Source: Paludibacter sp. (GTDB lineage: Bacteria; Bacteroidota; Bacteroidia; Bacteroidales; Paludibacteraceae). Taken from it: a stretch of DNA of 8,466 nt. This document shows, piece by piece, positions 1 through 7,569 of the stretch. The translations under genes were made by a program, and so were the position numbers. Numbering within the stretch: position 1 is the first letter of the stretch; the number at the start of each line of letters is the position of its first letter. Under the pieces are notes generated by a model, which worked only from the letters and a program-made list of their open reading frames with translations, was not told where the DNA came from and made no database searches. The stretch covers positions 1 to 8,466 of the forward strand of contig JANJXE010000371.1 in the NCBI GenBank assembly GCA_024709185.1, written 5' to 3'.

Positions 1-1481
1 GATTTATCTGCTGAATCAACAACCCGACCCGTAAGTACAGGTAACCAAGGGAGCGGATCATATCCGTATGCTTTTTTGAATCGCTCAGCCATATCGTCTG
101 TCCAGTTTTGCGGACCCTGTTCATAACTATCCATCACCACATGACGAAGGGCCTTACGATCTTTTGCCGGCATACGTTCCAGAATTTTCCCTGCAAAATT
201 ATCGAAGTGAAACCTGGTGTGTGCCTTATTCATTTTATCCACTTCAAATCCTTCAGCATTTTTAGGCACAGGATGATTAACGGCCCCTGTCGGCATCATA
301 CCGGTGCGTACAATTGTCCAGTCGCCAGAAGGTGCATTCCACGTCAAAACTCCGGATCCATCAACCTTATCGGTAATATTAATAACTTTTGACACATCAA
401 TTTTCAACTCACTGGATTCAGGTTCAACTGATGTTGGCCACATATATGTATCCCAACTTATAAAAGGAGTCGGAGCAAGTTTTGCAAGTTGTTTCTCATT
501 GTAATTTGGCACAATAGCTTTTCCACTTAATTCAATTTCTGAAATACAGCCCAGGGCCTTGTTATCGGTTAACTTTATCCAGGGCAAAAGAGGCCCTCCG
601 TCAGTAAAGATGATACGAAAATCGTTGGATTTGATTGCTTCAAACGATTCCGAAATGGCTCCAAATGTCATTGGGCCTGCCATATATTGTATTATTTGCC
701 GGTCAATCTTATTCCTGCAGATGGTGCGCCAATAATTATGATGGTCAAGGTATTGCAATTCGTAATAAGCATTCATTGGAACTTCAGCCGGAAACAACTT
801 AATACTCCGTACCTCTTCAATTTTTGACAAAGAAATACCAATTGTTACAGGATAAGATTTAAATGAGTAGTAGGTATTTTTTTTACCGTCGAACATCATT
901 TCCACACCTGATTCCTGAGAATTGGAGGAGATTTTTCTGATCGAGGGATTCACACTATGTTTTTCATTGCTTGGTGTTGGAAATGCCTGTACTACTACTT
1001 GTTGGAAATTTGCACCGGGAGCATCAAATTGTAATGTCACTTTTTCGCCCCCCCGGATATGAGCTTCGGTAGATACCAGATAACGCATTGTTTTATCCGC
1101 TGTTATCCAGGGTCCACCCGACATTGACCATCCCGGACAATTAAACATCCCGATTTTCACTCCAATTCTGCCGCCTTCTCGGATAGCATGTTCCATGCAA
1201 CTCCACCACTTTTCACTTAAAACAGGCACATCACCCGGTTTAACCGATTCATCATTTACATTTGAAATAAATGCTTCTCCAATGCCTGCCTCACGCATCG
1301 CTTCAAGATCTTTAGTGATTCCTTCTTTCGTAATATGACTACTTATCCAGTACCAATATACCCAGGGCTTAGTGGATTCCGGAGGATTCCTGAAATCTTT
1401 TTCCAAGTCATTAGCTACAGTTATTATACTGATAGACAGGAGTAAAAAATACAGGAGCTGTTTTCTGATTGAATGTGACAT
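1..1481 (-). CDS. GH106-type alpha-L-rhamnosidase, N-terminal part (3' end outside window)
   Basis: Seen: the frame is open without a stop from an ATG at 1481-1479 to the window edge, giving 493 codons. The protein begins with a signal peptide of about 23 residues (basic start SIRKQ, then a Leu/Ile-rich core ending TVA). Next comes FRNPPESTKPWVYWYW (residues 30-45), then a helix with GITKDLEAMREAGIGEAF, the typical opening of the GH106 catalytic barrel. NCPGWSMSGGPW follows near residue 115. Residues 451-460 read DSYEQGPQNW, a conserved GH106 segment whose Glu454 is a plausible active-site residue. Known: GH106 enzymes remove terminal alpha-L-rhamnose, often in pectin or exopolysaccharide degradation, and usually exceed 900 residues, so about half is missing. 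Context: its start lies 6 bases after the preceding gene's stop, so the two are probably co-transcribed. Inferred location is the periplasm or cell surface; whether it carries a T9SS tail cannot be seen. Confidence 0.88.
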   Translation of the reverse strand, partial: MSHSIRKQLLYFLLLSISIITVANDLEKDFRNPPESTKPWVYWYWISSHITKEGITKDLEAMREAGIGEAFISNVNDESVKPGDVPVLSEKWWSCMEHAIREGGRIGVKIGMFNCPGWSMSGGPWITADKTMRYLVSTEAHIRGGEKVTLQFDAPGANFQQVVVQAFPTPSNEKHSVNPSIRKISSNSQESGVEMMFDGKKNTYYSFKSYPVTIGISLSKIEEVRSIKLFPAEVPMNAYYELQYLDHHNYWRTICRNKIDRQIIQYMAGPMTFGAISESFEAIKSNDFRIIFTDGGPLLPWIKLTDNKALGCISEIELSGKAIVPNYNEKQLAKLAPTPFISWDTYMWPTSVEPESSELKIDVSKVINITDKVDGSGVLTWNAPSGDWTIVRTGMMPTGAVNHPVPKNAEGFEVDKMNKAHTRFHFDNFAGKILERMPAKDRKALRHVVMDSYEQGPQNWTDDMAERFKKAYGYDPLPWLPVLTGRVVDSADK

Positions 1482-1487
1482 TGCAAG

Positions 1488-4400
1488 TTAGTTTTTAAGA
1501 ATTATTTTTTGTGATACGCCTCTTTCATTAGCTATTCTAACTAATAAAACTCCCTTTGGACAATCACTTACATCTAAGTTAAAATTACCGGTTTCTACAG
1601 ATTGTTTACATATTGTTCCGGAAAGAGTTATCACTGAAACTTCGAAACGTTCATTTTCATTTTCGGTACAATCAAATTTCACATACGACTGAACCGGATT
1701 TGGGAAAGCACTGATGTGAGTGCGTAACGAAGCATCTAGTTTTTCGGTAGGTGTTTTATAAATAATTGAAGCACTTACTGCCGGACTTTCACTGTAATCA
1801 TCCTTTACTTTAAAAAAAACTGTTTTAGTCCCAAAACTGTCTGAAAAATAATAACTTAATGAATTAGCATATTCTTTCCATAGTGCATTTTCAAAACGAC
1901 TGGTTTCACTGATTTTATAATGTGTTGGAATGCCGTTCACCACAGTACTCGAAATTTTCACTTCATTTTTCTCAGTAAATGATGCTCCTTCGTTTAATTG
2001 AAAGGTAACTATTTCCATTGGAGGGTTGATTTGAAAATCAGTTGAAGTGATGTTCAGTGTATCAGAAATAGTACTACTTAGATTGGTTCCTTTTCGCAGC
2101 TCCAGAGAATGAATCGCAATTTTGCCTGTTGTGGTATTGCCGAATACAGGCACAAAACGAATTCCTTCAATTATTCCGGTCCACCCTGCTTCAAAAATCA
2201 TCGGATAAGAATATTCCCTGAACTCTGTATCATTGGGGACAATTGGCATGATCATGGAATTCTCTTCTGAATAATCGTTAGTCGCTGTTTTCCAGTAAAT
2301 TTTAGACAATGAAGCACCTGTTTCATTTTTGATGACAAATTTAAAAACAGTAGCATCCTCACTTGTAAGATTGAGTGCTGTTGTTGTGGTAATCATCGGA
2401 TTTTTATCCGACAATAATGCTTTAAACCCATCAGATCCATTGGTGATATTTTTTAAACCAGATACCACTCGTAATGCATCTGCTCCCTTTAATGATTTCA
2501 CCAATGTCCCCCTTACATCTCTAATGGGAGCTGTAGGTACTGACAGGCGTTTAAGATAATCAGGTATAGCTTCAACCGGTTGACCATTTTCAGTAGTAAT
2601 ATTGTATAAACCTGCAGTTTGCGGCTCTACAAAGCCTTTTCCGGTGGCATTGACATACACACTAGCAACCTGAACAAAATTGCCGGAAAGCATTTTCTTT
2701 TTTAGTACCAATGTTGTGTTAACAAATCCTGAAATCTGTAGTTGTGCAAATGGCTTCAAAGCCTCTATCTGGAAGTCATCATTTCCTTCGATTCGTTGTC
2801 CTGCCTCTGATTCAAAACTGTAAAGTCTGTATGCCGCTGAATTATCAGCACCCAACTGAACAGTCGCATTACCCTGATTAGAACGCAGTAAAATCCGGTA
2901 AGCATCGGCAAGCGGGTGTTTAGCCATTGGAATGTAAAACCAATCTTCAGTATCAGGCATATAGTATTCCTTTTTCCCTATTGATATATAATTCCCATTT
3001 ATTAGTGCTGACACATCTGCTACGACATTAACATATTCAGAACTTGCAGAACTGATATTTAAAGCAATACCACTCACACCCACTTTGAACATATTGGTAA
3101 TATTTACAGTAACATTGCTACTCAAAGAAGCCGATTTTCCACTTACCAGTGAGTTGGATTGTATAATTCTTTCCTGCCACTCAAGAGCAGGAACATATTC
3201 AATCTCTAACATTCTGAAAGTTTCCACACCATCATTCCGATCGTCAATTTCGAGTTCATTCAGCATATCCATACCCTTTTGTCCTTCCTTTATAGTCCAG
3301 CCATTATCCAGTACTTCAACCGTTTTCCATTGACCTGTGTTTGTTTTTCTAATTCTTTTTAATTCTGTCAGGCCATTAGGCAAATTTCCATATATGCTGA
3401 ATTCATCAGTTCCCCGATCTAAATATTCCAGGTTAAGTTTTGCTCCATACATCCCATTATATTTTTGTCGGTCATCAATACTAAAAGTAATTCTGTTATT
3501 ACCTGGATTAGTTTGTACGACCTTTACCCCATCAATTGTTGAGTATGTCCACTTTGTTCCTGTATTTAAATCGTTTTGAAAAACACCCATCCAGATATTC
3601 TTTAAATTACTCAACGTATTTGATTTAGGAGAATAATAGGGATGTGTTCCGAATAGGTTGTACATTTTGGTAAATAAACCACTTCCGGCAGTCTGATTAG
3701 CATACTGAAAATACCGATTGATATACAATTCCTGTAAATCATTCTGATACATCCAGTTGTAATCTATACCGTCAATAGATGCACGATTCAGCAAACTGAT
3801 TGGATGTCCCATGATTTCTGTAAGACCAGTATTGTTAATTTGTCCACCCTCCTCAAACATAGTCCACACCGATTTGTCGAATTTATAACGGTTTGCCAAA
3901 TAAAAGAAACCCACAGCCGGTGATCCCCAGTCACCACACATGGCCTGCCAACCGTTATACTTAATGCCAATACCCTGCTTGGCAGCATACCCCCCAATTT
4001 TCCAGTCAATCATTACCTGATCGCGATAGGGATCAGTATTCCATCCCACAGCTCCCATATAAAGACGTTTAGTTGTAAAGTGTTTTTTATACAATTGGAT
4101 ACACCATTTAATATGATCAATATAATTCTGATTTGAGAAACCAAAAGTAGTCCATTGATCTTCAAAACGATAAGGCTCAACATCGTCGCTAAGCGTTATT
4201 TCTTCCCATCGTCCATAACCACCGATACATATTGAATTCAGTGTGGTTTCATCCTTATAGCGGTTAGCTAAAGCCTGTACAAATACTTCGTAACGTTCTT
4301 TGAATTTCGGATCAAAATAATTTGGAAAACATAGAGTACCAACGTAGTAAGCAGTTTTCATATCACATACATTCACATTGTCGATGGTTAGGTTCCCGGT

Positions 4401-5192
4401 TACAATTCCAATTTCAATTTTATAATCAGTTTTGAAATTTTTCGGATAAAACTGAAATGTTTTTGAACCACTCTCACCAGCGAGAACTGTCCAGTATACA
4501 GAATCAGCTGCGGCCTTTGGAGTACTTCTCGAATATGCCTTTGCATAGAAGGTGGTACCTGAATTTGCTTTAAAATCAAACTGCAGGCAAAAACCTGGTG
4601 ATCTGAATTTATGTACAGGTTGTGTGGGATTAAACGTTGGATTTGTAATACCATTCCAGATATCGTACACATGAGATGAACCCGACTCAATAATGGTCTG
4701 ACGTGTAGATGAGGACATATGAACTGAATAAGAGCCATTTATTGAATTAGTAGTTTTTGTACCATGTATTAAATACCCTTTATCACCCTTTTCAAAGTTA
4801 TCCCAATAACCCGAAACAATTCTTCGAATATTATACCTGGTATATAAATATTCTGGTGAATCGTTAATAGAAAAGTTAGCAGTTGCAATACGCAAAGCCA
4901 CCTTCTTCCCGGATAGTTTATACTTTGAAATAAAATTGTCAATATAGGACCAATCATACACCCCTTCAGATTTCTCAATATTTCCCCAGGTGGTGTATAT
5001 TTCTGCTCCGTAAATCTGAGAACTCACTGCAGCGGTGTTATGATAACTGAGATCCGTTTCCGGTGCAAAAAAAATAGTACCTTTCTTCATTCCTTCAGGA
5101 CTATCGAGATTGACCCGGTCACCCTCTGCCGAGTAGGCGTATAAAACAGAAAGATGAAATAACACAACAAAAAAGAAAAAATGAGTTTTCAT
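1488..5192 (-). CDS. Large T9SS-secreted multidomain protein, putative clan GH-A-like glycoside hydrolase
   Basis: Complete, 1234 residues; I do not recognise a named family. Seen: a signal peptide (MKTHFFFFVV core, cleavage near residues 20-22). A barrel-like region starts at about 35, with AEIYTTWGNIEKSEGVYDW (63-81) and KKVALRIATAN (96-106), then pauses at 139-278 for a beta-sandwich insert. It resumes with FPNYFDPKFKERYEVF (289-304), GGYGRWEE (324-331) and SVWTMFEEGG (441-450). In clan GH-A enzymes the acid/base and nucleophile are Glu residues at the ends of strands 4 and 7; Glu330/331 and Glu447/448 are the candidates (inference). Beta-sandwich regions follow: about 530-670 (YLDRGTDEFSIYGN), 675-790, and a CBM-like module at 905-1033. 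An Ig/FN3-like domain (1060-1146) and a T9SS type A tail with FPNPV (1163-1167) complete it. Expected location: outer surface or medium. Neighbouring rhamnosidases suggest a rhamnose-containing polysaccharide target. A non-catalytic glycan-binding role remains possible. Confidence 0.85.
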   Translation of the reverse strand: MKTHFFFFVVLFHLSVLYAYSAEGDRVNLDSPEGMKKGTIFFAPETDLSYHNTAAVSSQIYGAEIYTTWGNIEKSEGVYDWSYIDNFISKYKLSGKKVALRIATANFSINDSPEYLYTRYNIRRIVSGYWDNFEKGDKGYLIHGTKTTNSINGSYSVHMSSSTRQTIIESGSSHVYDIWNGITNPTFNPTQPVHKFRSPGFCLQFDFKANSGTTFYAKAYSRSTPKAAADSVYWTVLAGESGSKTFQFYPKNFKTDYKIEIGIVTGNLTIDNVNVCDMKTAYYVGTLCFPNYFDPKFKERYEVFVQALANRYKDETTLNSICIGGYGRWEEITLSDDVEPYRFEDQWTTFGFSNQNYIDHIKWCIQLYKKHFTTKRLYMGAVGWNTDPYRDQVMIDWKIGGYAAKQGIGIKYNGWQAMCGDWGSPAVGFFYLANRYKFDKSVWTMFEEGGQINNTGLTEIMGHPISLLNRASIDGIDYNWMYQNDLQELYINRYFQYANQTAGSGLFTKMYNLFGTHPYYSPKSNTLSNLKNIWMGVFQNDLNTGTKWTYSTIDGVKVVQTNPGNNRITFSIDDRQKYNGMYGAKLNLEYLDRGTDEFSIYGNLPNGLTELKRIRKTNTGQWKTVEVLDNGWTIKEGQKGMDMLNELEIDDRNDGVETFRMLEIEYVPALEWQERIIQSNSLVSGKSASLSSNVTVNITNMFKVGVSGIALNISSASSEYVNVVADVSALINGNYISIGKKEYYMPDTEDWFYIPMAKHPLADAYRILLRSNQGNATVQLGADNSAAYRLYSFESEAGQRIEGNDDFQIEALKPFAQLQISGFVNTTLVLKKKMLSGNFVQVASVYVNATGKGFVEPQTAGLYNITTENGQPVEAIPDYLKRLSVPTAPIRDVRGTLVKSLKGADALRVVSGLKNITNGSDGFKALLSDKNPMITTTTALNLTSEDATVFKFVIKNETGASLSKIYWKTATNDYSEENSMIMPIVPNDTEFREYSYPMIFEAGWTGIIEGIRFVPVFGNTTTGKIAIHSLELRKGTNLSSTISDTLNITSTDFQINPPMEIVTFQLNEGASFTEKNEVKISSTVVNGIPTHYKISETSRFENALWKEYANSLSYYFSDSFGTKTVFFKVKDDYSESPAVSASIIYKTPTEKLDASLRTHISAFPNPVQSYVKFDCTENENERFEVSVITLSGTICKQSVETGNFNLDVSDCPKGVLLVRIANERGVSQKIILKN
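1491..1715 (-). other. T9SS type A C-terminal sorting domain
   Basis: Residues 1160-1234 of the large protein. Seen: SAFPNPVQSYVKF, a beta-strand pattern with VSVITLSG, then FNLDVSDCPKGVLLVRI and a basic end (SQKIILKN). Known: this is the layout of the Por secretion tail (TIGR04183-type), which directs proteins exported by Sec across the outer membrane through the type IX system and is then removed. It is the strongest taxonomic marker in the window, pointing to Bacteroidota. Confidence 0.93.
2094..2480 (-). other. CBM-like beta-sandwich module in the C-terminal half of the large protein
   Basis: Residues about 905-1033. Seen: DKNPMITTTTALNLTSEDATVF, then FKFVIKNETGASLSKIYW and a stretch ending FEAGWTGIIEGIRFVPVF, closed by GKIAIHSLELRK. 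The order (dP-x-I, strand, kIYW, W-x-G-x-I-x-x-iRf-x-P, final strand) is a pattern I associate with beta-sandwich accessory modules on secreted polysaccharide-degrading proteins. A carbohydrate-binding role is inferred; the ligand is unknown. Confidence 0.55.
4359..4778 (-). other. CBM4/9-like beta-sandwich inserted in the barrel of the large protein
   Basis: Residues 139-278. Seen: it opens GYLIHGTKTTNSINGSYSVH and closes GNLTIDNVNVCDM. The 'nGsySv' opening and 'ltIDNVnV' closing strand are the hallmarks of CBM4/9-like jelly rolls. The middle alternates strands (FCLQFDFKAN, TTFYAKAYSRS, KTFQFYP). The flanking sequence (SPEYLY before, FPNYFDPKFKERYEVF after) reads as one interrupted barrel. 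Inference: this is a glycan-binding or substrate-shaping module set next to the active-site face. Confidence 0.6.
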
Positions 5193-5226
5193 GATATGAT
5201 TATTGTAACATTCTGGGTAATATAAA

Positions 5227-5243
5227 TCAATTAAAATAATTGA
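5227..5243 (-). repeat. Short AT-rich inverted repeat over the GH78 stop codon
   Basis: Two 7-base arms (TCAATTA and TAATTGA) separated by 3 bases, overlapping the GH78 TAA stop and followed on the transcribed strand by TTTATATT. The arms pair perfectly but are nearly all A/T, and no clean U-tract follows. It could be a weak stem that tunes or stabilises the message between genes, or a chance palindrome in AT-rich DNA. It is unlikely to be a full terminator, because the next gene starts 38 bases after the stop. Confidence 0.25.
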
Positions 5244-7564
5244 ACTTTTCGCGATTTATTGATTCTAATAATTTTCGTTTTTCCTGACTGATTTACTTGT
5301 AATTCAATAGGTTCTTTTGTATTAATTTCATAATCAATCCTTGCACCTGCTTTTATCCATTTCACCTCCACAACATTTCCACTGGGCAGAGGAAATTTAC
5401 CTTCAGCATGTTCAAGTTTGCCAGGTTTGAGACTCAGAACAAATCGGTTCACTTTTTCATTGAAAACCGGTTGTAATCCTAAAGCATAGTACGTTAAAAG
5501 CCATGTTGGAGTACCCGACCAGTAATGACTGTGCGACCAGCGAAGGTCAAAAACTTCCATCCAGGTGGTTAATCCCTGATTGAGCCCCCAGCCCCAACAG
5601 GACTTGAATTGATCGATGGCAAACTGCTCTTCACCATTCTCAAAAAACAATGGGAAAGCAAATCCTGCAAAATAGGGTGTTATTAACTGATTACTTGAAA
5701 AATCAGGATTACTGGTGCGCAATCGAGGTGCCTCAGGGTTGTTTGGAAAACAATTTAAGATATGCTTTTTTATTGCTTCTATTGCCGGACGAATATGTTC
5801 TTTTGAGAATAATCCGGCATGCAATGCTAAAACAGTGCGATTATAACCAATAGAATCATACTCATAACCTTTTGAACTCCTGTATTTGTTAAGGTACTTT
5901 GCAATCGTCTGCTCTACCTGATTAGCTTTATTACTGTACTTTTCAGACATAACCTTATCGTTGAGAGCGAGCTCCCATTTCGACATAGCTCTTAAACCCT
6001 CCAGGTAGAAAATATTCAACGCCATGTCAGAAGGACCTGTATTCGGTGCATAGCCCCAGTCAATAAAATTCCAGTACGGTGTTATAAGACCATCTTCTGT
6101 CCAGAATTGTTCAAATGAATCCATATTCCTTCTTGCAAAAGTATGCAATTCATTTAAAATACTTTTATCTCCGGTCATTTTCCAAAAATCGAGACAACCC
6201 AGTGTCCAGGTCATACTAAATGACGGAATATAACTTGCATGTCCGGGACTTTGAGCCTGAATCATTCCATCTTCAAATGCTGATTGAGCGGCCTGTACCA
6301 ACGCTCTTCGGATCAGGGAATTGTCGCGATAAGCTGCATTTACAATACGCATTCCTGTAGGTATGTAATCCCCAACCCATTGTCCCCTTTCACGTGTTGG
6401 ATTATCTGTAAGTGCGTCATCGGAACAGGAATGAACTGTTTCGACGCCAACCTGCCATATTGTGTTAAGTAAAGTATCGCTACTTGCAAACGAACCCTGT
6501 TGTGAATTCCAGTACGCTCGTTGAATGAATGAATAGTCGAGCAATCGCACTTTTGAACCCGGAGCTTTAATATGTACCTCTACAAAACGACCACCGAGTG
6601 GAATTACGGGACATATTTCCTGAACACCACCACGCGCAAAGAAACGGTGTAAGTTGTAGGTATCGCTACCAGAATTGGCAATCCATGGAGAAACTCTTCC
6701 ATTTAAAAGGTATTCACTATGTCCAATTTCAATTATAGTACCTTGGGGAACATCCACTTTAAGTTTTGCTCGTGAAAGCATTACTTTACCAAGATCGAAC
6801 CTGTACCAAACACCTTCAGCCGGATAATTTCGACTATCCAGATCACGGGTATAAAAGGTAGACCCCGGCAAATCATTGAAAACTCCGTATATTTCTGCTA
6901 ATTCGCCCTGAGCAACTAAGTCTGGTTTTATAGTGATATTTTTAACAGCATCTAACCGGGACGCACTAAACTGCCCCAACTCTCTTTTCACCAAAACAAC
7001 CGGTTGCCACTTACTGTCGTCGTAGCCTGGTTGATGCCAATCCCTTTGCACTAAATTTAAATCACACCATTCTATCCAACCCAGATTACCATTAATTCTG
7101 CGTCCACTTGAAATATAACCGGTTAAATAATCAGCTTTCCAGTTGACAGGAACTTCACGTTGGGTATCATAAATTTTAAAATATAAAAACGGTTTTATAT
7201 CCTTATGATATCTAACTTCAATACCTGCATTATGCACCTGTACAGCGACCACATGAGTCCCTTTCTCCAATTTCAGCCGTCTTTTCTGGTATTCAGGATA
7301 ATTAGGATGATAACGATCAGGACCCTGTAGATATTCCACACCATCAATCCAAACCGTATAGGTAGATGCGCCCGACATACGGATATCAACCTCAGTTGCC
7401 TCTTGCAGATTAAATGTACCGCGAAAACCTACGTAGGTGTCGACGGGTGCAGAAGCATCATTAATCCACATTAAGAAATTACTGATTGCAGAATCTGTTT
7501 GGTATGGAAATACCAACAAAGAACACCTTATTATTACAAAGGATAGCAGAAGAATTCTTTTCAT
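5231..7564 (-). CDS. GH78 alpha-L-rhamnosidase, exported
   Basis: Complete, 777 residues. It should release terminal alpha-L-rhamnose by inversion. Seen: an N-terminal hydrophobic signal segment (RILLLSFVIIRCSLLVF); Cys14 sits in IIRC, which is not a proper lipobox. N-terminal beta-sandwich domains (about 40-345) include VWIDGVEYLQGPDRYHPNYP and GVWYRFDLGK. The (alpha/alpha)6 barrel (about 355-695) holds DNPTRERGQWVGD (387-399), the GH78 catalytic signature. Glu392 matches the general acid and Trp396/Asp399 the sugar-binding residues. WNFIDWG lies at 498-504. GLTTWMEVF (664-672) supplies Glu670 as the expected base, followed by the conserved SHSHYWSGTPTWLL. A short C-terminal beta-sandwich ends at residue 777, with no T9SS tail, so a periplasmic place is inferred. 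The ATG at 7564 lies 5 bases after the upstream stop and is followed directly by Lys-Arg and the hydrophobic core, supporting this start. Size and domain order are ordinary for Bacteroidota GH78. Confidence 0.95.
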   Translation of the reverse strand: MKRILLLSFVIIRCSLLVFPYQTDSAISNFLMWINDASAPVDTYVGFRGTFNLQEATEVDIRMSGASTYTVWIDGVEYLQGPDRYHPNYPEYQKRRLKLEKGTHVVAVQVHNAGIEVRYHKDIKPFLYFKIYDTQREVPVNWKADYLTGYISSGRRINGNLGWIEWCDLNLVQRDWHQPGYDDSKWQPVVLVKRELGQFSASRLDAVKNITIKPDLVAQGELAEIYGVFNDLPGSTFYTRDLDSRNYPAEGVWYRFDLGKVMLSRAKLKVDVPQGTIIEIGHSEYLLNGRVSPWIANSGSDTYNLHRFFARGGVQEICPVIPLGGRFVEVHIKAPGSKVRLLDYSFIQRAYWNSQQGSFASSDTLLNTIWQVGVETVHSCSDDALTDNPTRERGQWVGDYIPTGMRIVNAAYRDNSLIRRALVQAAQSAFEDGMIQAQSPGHASYIPSFSMTWTLGCLDFWKMTGDKSILNELHTFARRNMDSFEQFWTEDGLITPYWNFIDWGYAPNTGPSDMALNIFYLEGLRAMSKWELALNDKVMSEKYSNKANQVEQTIAKYLNKYRSSKGYEYDSIGYNRTVLALHAGLFSKEHIRPAIEAIKKHILNCFPNNPEAPRLRTSNPDFSSNQLITPYFAGFAFPLFFENGEEQFAIDQFKSCWGWGLNQGLTTWMEVFDLRWSHSHYWSGTPTWLLTYYALGLQPVFNEKVNRFVLSLKPGKLEHAEGKFPLPSGNVVEVKWIKAGARIDYEINTKEPIELQVNQSGKTKIIRINKSRKVQLF

Positions 7565-7569
7565 GTTTA

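Noticed and set aside
108..504. Two overlapping plus-strand open frames of 94 and 66 codons
   Set aside because: They lie antisense to the continuous GH106 coding frame, lack recognisable domains and have low-complexity, Cys/His/Phe-rich composition typical of antisense shadow frames.
877..884. A8 tract on the GH106 coding strand, considered as a frameshift site
   Set aside because: The reading frame continues cleanly in the same phase through conserved GH106 sequence, so there is no sign that frameshifting is needed.
1048..1054. Run of seven C (G7 on the coding strand) inside the GH106 gene, considered as a phase-variation tract
   Set aside because: It is short, encodes an ordinary Arg-Gly-Gly and the frame continues intact on both sides with good family similarity.
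7511..7525. Possible lipoprotein box around Cys14 of the GH78
   Set aside because: The residues before the Cys are Ile-Ile-Arg; a lipobox needs a small residue at -1 and the Arg breaks the pattern, so an ordinary signal peptide is more likely.
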